A stretch of 64,000 nt of DNA. It comes from Neobacillus rhizophilus. Its GTDB lineage: Bacteria > Bacillota > Bacilli > Bacillales > Cytobacillaceae. Of the stretch, positions 50,579-58,562 are shown piece by piece. The DNA lies in assembly GCF_018343535.1 (NCBI RefSeq), contig NZ_JAGYPF010000001.1:434001-498000 (forward strand). The letters are read 5' to 3'. The first letter of the stretch is position 1. Each line of letters opens with the position of its first letter. The position numbers and the translations under genes were made by a program. The notes below the pieces were generated by a model, which worked only from the letters and a program-made list of their open reading frames with translations, was not told the DNA's origin and made no database searches.

Positions 50579-51553
50579 TTAAATAACCTTTTTTCCCTGA
50601 TCCTTACCGCTGCTCATTTGCCCCTGATCAGCAGGTCTCTTCGACCAATACGTTGCAAGGATAGGTCCAGTAATATTGTGCCAAACTGCGCCGCAGACAC
50701 TTGGGATGGCGGCTAGTGGGCCAAAATGGGCTGTTGCCAGCGCTACACCCAAACCGGAGTTTTGCATGCCAACCTCAATTGAAATAGCCCTGCGATTCCC
50801 CTCATCAAGCTTCAATACAAGGGCGGTTAAATAACCAAGCAGCAGGCCAAACGCATTGTGAAGCATTACAGCTACAAAAGTTGTCAGTCCCGCAGAAGCA
50901 ATTTTATCAGCACTACCCGAAACAACTGCTGATACAATCAAGATAATCGCAACAACTGATATCAACGGTAATACAGTGATACTTTTATCCACAACCTTCG
51001 GAAGAAATTTCCTAATAACAATCCCTAAGATGATTGGAAAAATAATGACCTGAACGATCGACATAAACATCGCCATCGGATCAACAGGCATCCATTTACC
51101 GCCAAGCAACAAGAAAATGGCTGGCGTTGCGATCGGTGCCAAAAGTGTGGAAATGGAAGTCATCGTAATCGAAAGTGGAACATTCCCTTTTGCAAGGTAA
51201 ACCATGACGTTTGATGCCGTTCCGCCTGGGACGGACCCTAGAAGAACAAGCCCTGCAGCCAATTCAGCTGGTAAATTCATGAAATAGGCAATTAAAAAAG
51301 CGGTAATCGGCATGATAACAAATTGCGCACAAACCCCGATAATGACCGGAATAGGATTGGTAATTACCAGTTTAAAATCAACTGCTTTTAATGTCAGACC
51401 CATTCCAAACATAACTACGCCCAATAAGATAGTAATATATCCTTTAAAAACTAAAAACGGAGCAGGTACAATAAATGCAATAACCGCAATTAAAATTACC
51501 CACACGGCAAAATATTTTCCAGCAATCGAACTAATAGATTCCAATATTTTCAT
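50579..51553 (-). CDS. Bile acid:sodium symporter family (BASS) transporter
   Basis: 324 residues with about ten helices. Family marks: FGMGLTLKAVDFKLVITNP, ELAAGLVLLGSVPGGTASNV and AISIEVGMQNSGLGVALATA. Plant and bacterial members carry organic acids, including pyruvate and glycolate, with Na+. The start codon shares one base with the GlcD stop (TGATG), so the two are coupled. A role in uptake of glycolate or a similar 2-hydroxyacid is inferred from this partner. Confidence 0.9.
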   Translation of the reverse strand: MKILESISSIAGKYFAVWVILIAVIAFIVPAPFLVFKGYITILLGVVMFGMGLTLKAVDFKLVITNPIPVIIGVCAQFVIMPITAFLIAYFMNLPAELAAGLVLLGSVPGGTASNVMVYLAKGNVPLSITMTSISTLLAPIATPAIFLLLGGKWMPVDPMAMFMSIVQVIIFPIILGIVIRKFLPKVVDKSITVLPLISVVAIILIVSAVVSGSADKIASAGLTTFVAVMLHNAFGLLLGYLTALVLKLDEGNRRAISIEVGMQNSGLGVALATAHFGPLAAIPSVCGAVWHNITGPILATYWSKRPADQGQMSSGKDQGKKVI

Positions 51554-52944
51554 CAGACTAACTCCCGCTTCACTTTGATAAGTTTATTTGGATTCAAGAG
51601 GTTTTCTGGATCCAGAGCCAGTTTGATTCTTTCCATCACCTGCAGCGATTGTCCGTGCTCCCGCTCCTGATATTTCTGCTTTCCTACTCCGACTCCATGT
51701 TCTCCAGTACAAGTACCGCCTCGTTCAAGAGCATCGATCACGATGACTTCATTGAATTCTTCTGATTTTCTAATTTCTTCAGGGTTATTCATATCAATCA
51801 TAATGAGCGCATGAAAATTGCCATCACCGACATGCCCCACGATGCCTCCTGGCAAATCTAATTTATTTAAAGCCTCTCTTGCATTATCAATGGCTGCTCC
51901 CAAATCTGAAATGGGTACACAAACATCTGTTGTCATCATTTTTTTACCAGGATAGCCGTGAATAAAAGCATAGGCCAAATTATGACGGGCTTCCCATAGC
52001 TGGTTTAACGCAGCCTGATCGGTTTCATATTCAATGCCTTCACACTGATAGTCGGCGACGATTTCCTTCATAAATTCCACGTCCTGTTTTAAGCCTGCCT
52101 CGTTTCCGTGAAATTCCATAAACAATGTTGGCTGTTCCTTATAATTCGTATCGTTAAACAAGTTTACTTGTTTCATAGAGGGTTCGTCGACAAGCTCCAC
52201 TCGTGCTACAGGAATTCCTGCCTGTAAAATGCCAACCACAGCCGAGACGGCATTCTGGACGGACGGAAATGATGCTCGCGCTGCCATCACATATTCCGGA
52301 ATACCGTAGACACGCAACGTTAACTCAGTGAAGCAGCCGAGCGTTCCTTCAGACCCGACAAACAATCCGTTTAAATGCAGGCCGGATGAAGATTTTTCCG
52401 CTAAGTTACCAGTATGTATCACCGTGCCGTCTGCAAGAACAACCTCTAAATCACGGACTTGGTCGCGCATCACTCCATATCTGACTGCTGTCGTTCCGCT
52501 GGCATTCGTTGCTGCCATACCTCCTAAGGTTGCATCCGCTCCCGGGTCAACGGAGAAAAACAGCCCATATTTTTTGAGTTCTTTATTTAACTGGGTGCGC
52601 GTAACTCCCGGCTGTACTCTCACGAGGAAATCATTTTCCCTTACTTCTAAAACCTTGTTCATAAGAGAAAAATCTATCGTAATTCCGTGGTCATATGGAA
52701 TGATGTGACCTTCTAAGCTGGTTCCTCTTCCAAATGGCACGACCGGTACTTTGTATTGACTAGCCAGTTTCAATATCTTACTTACTTCTTCTGTCGAAGC
52801 AGGAAAAACAACTACATCCGGCAAGCTTGGGGTATGATACGATTCATCCTTGCCATGCTGCTCTCTAATCGTTTCATTGATGGATACTTGTTCAGCTGGT
52901 AACACACTTTTCAGCGAAGCTACCAATTCTTCGGTTGTTAACAT
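51553..52944 (-). CDS. FAD-linked 2-hydroxyacid oxidase (GlcD-like)
   Basis: About 463 residues. FAD-binding domain of the VAO/PCMH type (KVPVVPFGRGTSLEGHIIPY, PGADATLGGMAATNASGTTA, GLFVGSEGTLGCFTELTLRV) and the C-terminal GlcD/D-lactate dehydrogenase domain (GGIVGHVGDGNFHALIMIDM, GGTCTGEHGVGVGKQKY). Relatives oxidise glycolate to glyoxylate or D-lactate to pyruvate. No GlcE/GlcF genes accompany it. ATG after CAGGTG is preferred to a GTG three codons earlier. Under control of a divergent GntR regulator. Confidence 0.9.
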   Translation of the reverse strand: MLTTEELVASLKSVLPAEQVSINETIREQHGKDESYHTPSLPDVVVFPASTEEVSKILKLASQYKVPVVPFGRGTSLEGHIIPYDHGITIDFSLMNKVLEVRENDFLVRVQPGVTRTQLNKELKKYGLFFSVDPGADATLGGMAATNASGTTAVRYGVMRDQVRDLEVVLADGTVIHTGNLAEKSSSGLHLNGLFVGSEGTLGCFTELTLRVYGIPEYVMAARASFPSVQNAVSAVVGILQAGIPVARVELVDEPSMKQVNLFNDTNYKEQPTLFMEFHGNEAGLKQDVEFMKEIVADYQCEGIEYETDQAALNQLWEARHNLAYAFIHGYPGKKMMTTDVCVPISDLGAAIDNAREALNKLDLPGGIVGHVGDGNFHALIMIDMNNPEEIRKSEEFNEVIVIDALERGGTCTGEHGVGVGKQKYQEREHGQSLQVMERIKLALDPENLLNPNKLIKVKRELV

Positions 52945-52980
52945 TACTTTCACCTGATTCCTCTAAATTTCTACGCAATA

Positions 52981-53019
52981 GGTCATACCAATTTTTAATC
53001 ACTTGAAATTGGTCCAACC
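52981..53019. promoter_or_regulatory. Two GGT-N3-ACC operator sites for the GntR regulator
   Basis: GGTCATACC (52981-52989) and GGTCCAACC (53011-53019) are 30 bp apart in the divergent region; both match the GGT-N3-ACC core of FadR-subfamily GntR proteins. The first lies 37 bp before the GlcD start. Confidence 0.6.
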
Positions 53020-53146
53020 TTTAATTTATTATAGTGAATAGTCTGAAAAAATCAACCATTTTGAATTATAAAATTGTAACTGCTGAAAAAATTTTTGTAT
53101 GATAATATTATGATGGTTGGTGAAATTGAGAGGGATGAAAAAAGAC

Positions 53147-53866
53147 ATGCAGCAGCCAAGGAAAAAAGCATATGAAGTGGTCATTGATCAAATAAAAGAA
53201 TCTTTTTTAAATGGAAAACTTCCTCCAGGAGAAAAGCTGCCAACGGAGAGAGAACTTGCGGGTTTTTTTAATATCAGCCGGACATCGGTAAGAGAGGCAT
53301 TGCGGAAGCTGGAGATTGAAGGGTTTATAGAAATTAGACAAGGCAGCGGGACCTTCATAAAAGCAGTCCCTATTCCTGATTCGAAGAGTGATTTTTCCTT
53401 CTCGATCGTAAATAATAAAAAAAAATTAATATTTGAAATGCTTGAGCTACGCCGCGTTTTGGAGGTAGAATGCGCCTTTTTGGCATCACTAAGAGCCACA
53501 ACCGATGACCTGGAGCAAATCCTTGATTCACTGGAATTAATGAGAAATTCCAATGATGATGTGGAACTTGGGCTTCGAGCAGATGTCAATTTCCATAAGA
53601 ATATTGTCCGCGCTTCCCATAACTCTATCTTTCTCCAGTTGATTCAGTCGCTTAGCGAACGTATGGAAGATACCATTCGGGCTACCCGGAAATTGCGTTT
53701 GACTGATTCCGAAAGTGTAGAAGATACGTTTGATGAACATAAACAAATTTATTTAGCCATTGCCACAGGAGACTCCCTTCTAGCCAAACAGCTGATGGAA
53801 AAACATATTTCTCAGATACGAAAAGAGATGACTGAATTTTTCTTAGAGCAGAACAGATATAATTAA
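53147..53866 (+). CDS. GntR family regulator, FadR/FCD subfamily
   Basis: About 239 residues. N-terminal winged helix (FLNGKLPPGEKLPTERELAG, FFNISRTSVREALRKLEIEG, GSGTFIK) and all-helical FCD ligand domain with metal-site residues (ELRRVLEVECAFLA, DVNFHKNIVRASHN, HKQIYLAIATGD, MEKHISQI). Relatives LldR and GlcC bind lactate or glycolate. It is divergent from the GlcD/BASS operon and most likely controls it. Several starts are possible; the ATG 10-11 nt after GAGAGGG is preferred. Followed by its own terminator. Confidence 0.9.
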   Translation: MQQPRKKAYEVVIDQIKESFLNGKLPPGEKLPTERELAGFFNISRTSVREALRKLEIEGFIEIRQGSGTFIKAVPIPDSKSDFSFSIVNNKKKLIFEMLELRRVLEVECAFLASLRATTDDLEQILDSLELMRNSNDDVELGLRADVNFHKNIVRASHNSIFLQLIQSLSERMEDTIRATRKLRLTDSESVEDTFDEHKQIYLAIATGDSLLAKQLMEKHISQIRKEMTEFFLEQNRYN

Positions 53867-53878
53867 ATACCTTATATA

Positions 53879-53907
53879 AACCTTCCAATTCACATGATTG
53901 GAAGGTT
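53879..53907 (+). terminator. Terminator of the GntR gene
   Basis: Perfect 11-bp stem AACCTTCCAAT/ATTGGAAGGTT with a 7-nt loop and a following T-rich stretch. Confidence 0.88.
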
Positions 53908-53982
53908 ATTTATTACGCTTTAGGACGGTATCCATTTTATTTTTTTAGGGTTTACGGAAATTCAAGGTAGCGGTTCCTTTAT

Positions 53983-54831
53983 CTATATTAAAACCATTCG
54001 AATCCGATTTCCAGACGGGTCACTAGTCTCTACAAATCCATCTTCTTTTCTTACCGATGCGCCCAACTCACGAACCCGCTTTACAACATCTTCCCTCGCT
54101 GCTTCATCCGGAAAAACAAGAGTATACCAATTAAGTCCCACACTATTTCGTGGTGGTGTCGGCGCCCCTTCCCCCTGCCAAGTGTTGATTGCAATATGGT
54201 GGTGGTACCCTCCTGTCGACAGGAATACTGCTTGCGGATAATAACTTACAATTTCAAAACCTAAACCTTTAGTATAAAATTCTTCCGCTTTTTTCAAATC
54301 CCCAACATGAAGATGAATATGACCCATGATCGTTCCCGCAGGCAGACCAGTCCATTCCGCATTACTTTCTGCCAGAATACCATTCCCATCCAGCTGTTCT
54401 GTGGCCATGGAAACTAGTCCGTTGTTCCAGTTCCATTCACTTGAAGGACGGTCCCGATAAACTTCTATCCCATTTCCGTCAGGATCGTTTAAATACAATG
54501 CCTCACTTACATAATGATCAGCAGCGCCTAACGGGTAACCGGACTCAAGCAAATGGCGTAAAAACACTGATAAATCCGCACGCGTTGGCAAGAGAATTGC
54601 AAAATGATAAAGACCGGAGGTATGTTCCACCTTCGGAATAACATCTTTAGGCTGCTCCAGTGTTAATAACGGGGTTTTTCCATCAGTTGTTAAAACCGAA
54701 CGGCCGTCTGATCTTTCCAATATCTGCAAACCAATAATATTCTGATAAAAAGTAAGCGAGTAATCCAGATTTTTTACGTTTATGCTAACTTCTCCGACAT
54801 AAACATTAGGTTTCTGATGGAATTTTTCCAT
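53983..54831 (-). CDS. catE: Catechol-2,3-dioxygenase-like VOC protein (CatE)
   Basis: About 282 residues with two VOC domains: residues 10-125 (VYVGEVSINVKNLDYSLTFY ... LYLNDPDGNGIEVY) and 170-280 (MGHIHLHVGDLKKAEEFYTK ... GGYHHHIAINTW). Ligand candidates are His of GHIHLHV, His of YHHHIAI and Glu near the end. This layout matches B. subtilis CatE, which detoxifies catechols by ring cleavage. Its usual MarR/CatR partner is not adjacent. The ATG after GGATTGAGG is preferred to one 14 codons earlier. Confidence 0.85.
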   Translation of the reverse strand: MEKFHQKPNVYVGEVSINVKNLDYSLTFYQNIIGLQILERSDGRSVLTTDGKTPLLTLEQPKDVIPKVEHTSGLYHFAILLPTRADLSVFLRHLLESGYPLGAADHYVSEALYLNDPDGNGIEVYRDRPSSEWNWNNGLVSMATEQLDGNGILAESNAEWTGLPAGTIMGHIHLHVGDLKKAEEFYTKGLGFEIVSYYPQAVFLSTGGYHHHIAINTWQGEGAPTPPRNSVGLNWYTLVFPDEAAREDVVKRVRELGASVRKEDGFVETSDPSGNRIRMVLI

Positions 54832-54902
54832 TTGCCTCAATCCTTTTTTATTTATTTTAAGTTTTATTTTCAAAAATTATTATCTCGATTTGGAGATATT
54901 CT

Positions 54903-54969
54903 CAAAATACAAAAAGTGTAAAGGATATATTCATTGAAAAAGGAGATAAACTTCGCCCCATTATTGTTT
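54903..54969. repeat. Direct repeat, left copy (about 67 bp)
   Basis: Begins CAAAATACAAAAAGTGTAAA and ends CCATTATTGTTT. It matches 55998-56068 at about three of four positions after small gaps. The end of yrdB lies inside this copy. Confidence 0.6.
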
Positions 54970-55308
54970 CCATATAATCATTAAAATTTTATTTATTACC
55001 ACAACAATCCCTATAAACCAAGCAAGCTCATTTTTTCCAAGTAGAGCAAGCAATAAGACTGGCAGGCCAAACACAATGATCTCCAAAATAAAATAAAAAG
55101 GTTCAGATAATTTTATCGGTGCTTTTGGGGATCCCATCAGTCCCCATATTACAGCCAAAACTAAAGGGCCGCCAACCGCTAGAATCCATTGAACAACAAG
55201 ACTCTCTCCAGTTTTATACCCCCAATAACCCACTGCGAAAAGAGAACAAAGTTCTAACAAAAATCGCAACGCAATATTAATTGACTGCAGACCGGCAAGC
55301 AAGCTCAT
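54961..55308 (-). CDS. yrdB: YrdB family membrane protein (DUF2568)
   Basis: 115 residues with four helices (SINIALRFLLELCSLFAVGY, WILAVGGPLVLAVIWGLMGS, FYFILEIIVFGLPVLLLALL, ELAWFIGIVVVINKILMIIW). The motif RFLLEL.SL...GYWG and GSPKAPIKL match the YrdB/DUF2568 family; function unknown. Start follows GGGGGA. The last codons lie in a direct repeat shared with a site 1.1 kb further on. Confidence 0.85.
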   Translation of the reverse strand: MSLLAGLQSINIALRFLLELCSLFAVGYWGYKTGESLVVQWILAVGGPLVLAVIWGLMGSPKAPIKLSEPFYFILEIIVFGLPVLLLALLGKNELAWFIGIVVVINKILMIIWKQ

Positions 55309-55472
55309 TTACAAAATCCCCCGTTCATTTGGATTATCCACTTACACATCTTCCAAAAAACTACCTATATTAATATTTTAACTAATTATATTAGTTTTAT
55401 CAAGAGGTTTTAATCTCCCCTTGCTATAAATTTTGTTTTAAGTTAATTAAAAACTTTTAGTGTTGGAAGAAC

Positions 55473-55879
55473 TTAAGCAAGAAATTTCATTTTAAAGTGG
55501 GAACGAAGATGAACTGGAATATCCCCCTTAGTTTTATCGATAATAATATTATGTAGACTGACTGTTAGAACAGAACTTGAAGATTCCATGATGGGCCAAA
55601 TGCTCATCCAAATTCCATTGCTATTTTTATTTTTTTCAATGCCTTTTTCTACTCTGAAAGATGAGGGGATATAACTTGGATAATTTTTGGATTGTTCCCT
55701 TTGGACAATTTAAAGAGAGCTCCACCATTTTTTGGGCGAGGCTCTCCTGCTCCCAATTATCCTTCATCAATAAGAAGAAATACATCTTCCCCTTCTATAA
55801 TTGTTTGATAGCTTTTCACACAGCCAATATCTGGCTTTTGAACTACACCATCTTGCAAACAAATTTTCCAATCATGCAT
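55473..55879 (-). pseudogene. Degraded gene, unknown family (stop plus frameshift)
   Basis: On the minus strand [20 protein letters not shown] ... FLLIDEG is followed by TAA. The same frame then continues LGAGEPRPKNGGALFKLSKG to a second stop. A shifted frame from about 55650 continues SSFRVEKGIEKNKNSNGIWM ... IPVHLRSHFKMKFLA to the final TAA. Protein-like composition across three pieces suggests one former gene of about 130 codons with one nonsense and one frameshift change. No family recognised. It occupies most of the 800-bp gap between yrdB and the lipoprotein gene. Confidence 0.55.
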
Positions 55880-55916
55880 CGGAAAAATACTAACTCACCG
55901 CTAATTTAAATAAATA

Positions 55917-55954
55917 AAGGAGCATCCCTTTTTCCATAAAAGAGAATGCTCCTT
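55917..55954. terminator. Hairpin upstream of the pseudogene
   Basis: 9-bp stem AAGGAGCAT/ATGCTCCTT with a 20-nt loop. It may be the terminator of the upstream minus-strand lipoprotein gene, whose stop is about 160 bp away, or of something lost. Confidence 0.4.
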
Positions 55955-55997
55955 CAATATTTCACTGCTTATTGGCTTACCTCTTTCAAGCACATAC

Positions 55998-56068
55998 CAA
56001 AATACAAAAAGCGTAAAGGATATTTTCATTTTTAAAAGATGAGATATACATCTTTACCATTATTATTT
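55998..56068. repeat. Direct repeat, right copy (about 71 bp)
   Basis: Begins CAAAATACAAAAAGCGTAAA and ends CCATTATTATTT. Partner of 54903-54969; the two copies bracket yrdB and the degraded gene. Confidence 0.6.
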
Positions 56069-56114
56069 ACAGGCAGGTTCTGTCTTATAAGTTTAACTTT
56101 AGGTAGAAATAGTT

Positions 56115-57632
56115 TTAAGGATTAGTAACTTCAAATCCTAAACGGATTGCCGGTATTGAACTGCCTGGATGATCTTCTCCGTAGGTCAACTGCGGTGCAA
56201 GGTAGATATCAGGCTTCTGTTGTTTTCCTCTATAAATTCCCGGGTAAAAGTCAATAATATGGTATCCTGGTTCGCCTGAAGCAACCATGTTTACAATTAC
56301 TGTTCCGGCAGTGTTAAAGCCGCAGACGTAACCTACGTAAGCATTATCATAAGTGATATTATAGGTATTATCATATTCAGTCCAGCCTACCCCTTTTATC
56401 TCTATCTGGACTGGGGTTCCGGCAGGGCCTGAAGTTTGTGTCATTTTTACAATAGACGGAGTAATGCTTAGGTAGGTCTGTCCATAAATTTTTCCATTTA
56501 CTTTTAAATCAATTCGGTGCGGGATTCCTCCTAAGTCATCGGGAACTGGAAATGATTTAGTGAATGAACCTTGGTCATCAGTTTGAATCGAAAATAAATC
56601 TAATTGCTTTTCACCAAATCCATTTCCGGAAACACGGCTTCCTCTCATTGTATTAAAAACTAGATCTATTTTTTGATTTTTTGGCAGGCCGCTTGCACTC
56701 ATTTTTACTGATTCTCCCACCACTCCGGAATCTTTATCCAGGGTTACTTTAACTCCTGATTCATTTTTTAGCTCAGGCATCACAACCCCGCCATCTGCAG
56801 CAGTTGGAATCGCTTCAACTCGCTGAGTTTTATCGATTTTTTCATCAGTTACAGTAAATGTGAAAAATGGGACCGGTAAATAAGAGGTTGGGGCTTGTTC
56901 ATGATTTATATAAGCCATCCCTAAGTAACCATGCCAAATCGTCAAAGTATGCTTTCCAAGTCCACCCGATGCGCGCATCTTGGCGACAGCTTTTCCATCA
57001 GTAGTTATGGCGGTCAGAAGTCCAGTAAACTTATTATCATATGTTAACTGCCAGTTCCTTTCCATATCCGCATAACCAATTCCGTCAGCAGTAATGGTGA
57101 TTTCAGTGCCAATTGGTCCCGATTCAGGTGACATTTTAAAAGTTGGATTTACCTGGATGTTTGCTTGTGTCATTAATTTATTCCCTTGTTTGACATAGAT
57201 GGTGTGGTTTCCGCCGAATCCACTCGGAACCGAAAAGTCTCCTTCCATTTGTCCATTCCCATCACTTTTACCGCTTGTTAATGGTACCACCTTATCCTTA
57301 AACGAAACGCCGGTAAATTCATACAACCCCTTCAAATCGTATTTACCTTCAACGGTTTTCCATTCAAGCTTTGTATCTGTATTCGGTTCAAGCCCCTTTA
57401 TCGTAAACTGTACCGGTGTTCCAACCACTCCTTTTTCCGTTGAAAGGATGATTTCACCAGGTAAAACAGGCTGCGTTTCCTGTTTTGTTTGATCCTTTTT
57501 AGTTTCTATCGTTCCACTCTTATTTTCAGAAGATTCCTTTGCTGTATTGGTACTGCTGCAGCCAGATATCACAAATAAGAGAATGAAGACTAGGCCGAGA
57601 TAAATATTATATTTTTTCCTGTTTTTATTCAT
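56115..57632 (-). CDS. Lipoprotein with internally duplicated Ig/IPT-like domains
   Basis: 505 residues. Signal peptide with lipobox FVISGC (Cys about residue 25), then a Ser/Lys/Glu linker. Two homologous halves follow: about residues 65-250 (GVVGTPVQFTIKGLEP ... SGPIGTEITITADGIGY ... NWQLTYDNKFTGLLTA) and 300-495 (GVVGESVKMSASGLPK ... SGPAGTPVQIEIKGVGW ... TYNITYDNAYVGYVCG). Each half looks like two beta-sandwich domains. Likely displayed on the outer face of the membrane as a binding or structural protein; no catalytic motif. Followed on the same strand by no further gene before the pseudogene. Confidence 0.85.
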   Translation of the reverse strand: MNKNRKKYNIYLGLVFILLFVISGCSSTNTAKESSENKSGTIETKKDQTKQETQPVLPGEIILSTEKGVVGTPVQFTIKGLEPNTDTKLEWKTVEGKYDLKGLYEFTGVSFKDKVVPLTSGKSDGNGQMEGDFSVPSGFGGNHTIYVKQGNKLMTQANIQVNPTFKMSPESGPIGTEITITADGIGYADMERNWQLTYDNKFTGLLTAITTDGKAVAKMRASGGLGKHTLTIWHGYLGMAYINHEQAPTSYLPVPFFTFTVTDEKIDKTQRVEAIPTAADGGVVMPELKNESGVKVTLDKDSGVVGESVKMSASGLPKNQKIDLVFNTMRGSRVSGNGFGEKQLDLFSIQTDDQGSFTKSFPVPDDLGGIPHRIDLKVNGKIYGQTYLSITPSIVKMTQTSGPAGTPVQIEIKGVGWTEYDNTYNITYDNAYVGYVCGFNTAGTVIVNMVASGEPGYHIIDFYPGIYRGKQQKPDIYLAPQLTYGEDHPGSSIPAIRLGFEVTNP

Positions 57633-57716
57633 GTTTTAACTCCTCTAAATATATTAAACTCTGATATTCAAAGAAACGAGGAGCTCCGTTCTGCTCCTCA
57701 TCTCGAGTCAAGTTTA

Positions 57717-58346
57717 TTAATTGGTATCAGTGGCGTCGATAATCGTGAATTTATGATTTTTTGGTACCCAGACATCAAGAATATGGCCGTTTTTGCCATT
57801 TACCTTTACTTTAAATTTGTAGTTATACTCTCCTGTTGGGAGGTCAATACCCTTTCTCTCAATTGGCCCCTCTTTTATACTTTTGAAGTAAAGAGCACTT
57901 ACCCAAAATGGCTTTTTGGTATTCGGGTCAACTGTTGTTCCATCAGGTGCTCTATGATATTCAAAAGGCAATTCTAAAACCCTTTGACCATTACTAGTAA
58001 TCTCAACATAAATGGTAAAATCATCATTTAAGGCTAATGCTTGTTCTTCAGTACTAAATTCACCTATCCCCGCGGTAAAAACAATGTGCTCACCCGGAGT
58101 ACTCTTGTTAAACTCATGTTTATCGGGAACACAGCCAAGCGCCCCTGAAATGATCCCATCCATTGGCTGATGATAAAATGATGGGAAATTAGGTATCAAA
58201 CTATACGGAACACTAGTTCCTCCACTCTCTAACGTGATTTGATTTGGCATAATCTTCATTTTACTCTTTGCATCCGAACTAAAACCCGATAATGGAATAG
58301 CAATTAACCCGGCTAATGCTACGGTATAAAACCACTTCTTTTTCAT
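57717..58346 (-). CDS. Secreted protein of unknown function
   Basis: 209 residues with a signal peptide (MKKKWFYTVALAGLIAIPLS, probable cut near FSSDA) and no lipobox. The mature part is beta-rich (LPFEYHRAPDGTTVDPNTKK, LPTGEYNYKFKVKVNGKNGH). Start follows AAGGGGGA. It is upstream of the duplicated-domain lipoprotein on the same strand (84-nt gap), so the two may form one surface-protein operon. No family recognised. Confidence 0.7.
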   Translation of the reverse strand: MKKKWFYTVALAGLIAIPLSGFSSDAKSKMKIMPNQITLESGGTSVPYSLIPNFPSFYHQPMDGIISGALGCVPDKHEFNKSTPGEHIVFTAGIGEFSTEEQALALNDDFTIYVEITSNGQRVLELPFEYHRAPDGTTVDPNTKKPFWVSALYFKSIKEGPIERKGIDLPTGEYNYKFKVKVNGKNGHILDVWVPKNHKFTIIDATDTN

Positions 58347-58521
58347 CCACTTTCCCCCTTGAAAAATACGAAATAACTCCTAGGTAAATGGTAAAATACC
58401 TAGGAATGTAAAACAATTAATAGTCTAAGAGTACTATTTGTCAGCGCTTACATGATAGTTGTTTTTTTTCCAAAAATTTCAACATCATTTTTAAACCGTC
58501 GACAACTACAAATTAAAATAA

Positions 58522-58545
58522 CCAGTCAATCAAATGATTAACTGG
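58522..58545 (-). terminator. Terminator of the AAA/M41 protease gene
   Basis: Stem CCAGT-c-AATCA / TGATT-a-ACTGG with a 2-nt loop; T-rich sequence follows on the minus strand. Confidence 0.7.
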
Positions 58546-58562
58546 CCTCTTATTTTTTAAAA

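Noticed and set aside
52981-53019. Two GGT-N3-ACC sites taken as extra promoters
   Set aside because: Spacing and sequence fit GntR operators, not -35/-10 elements.
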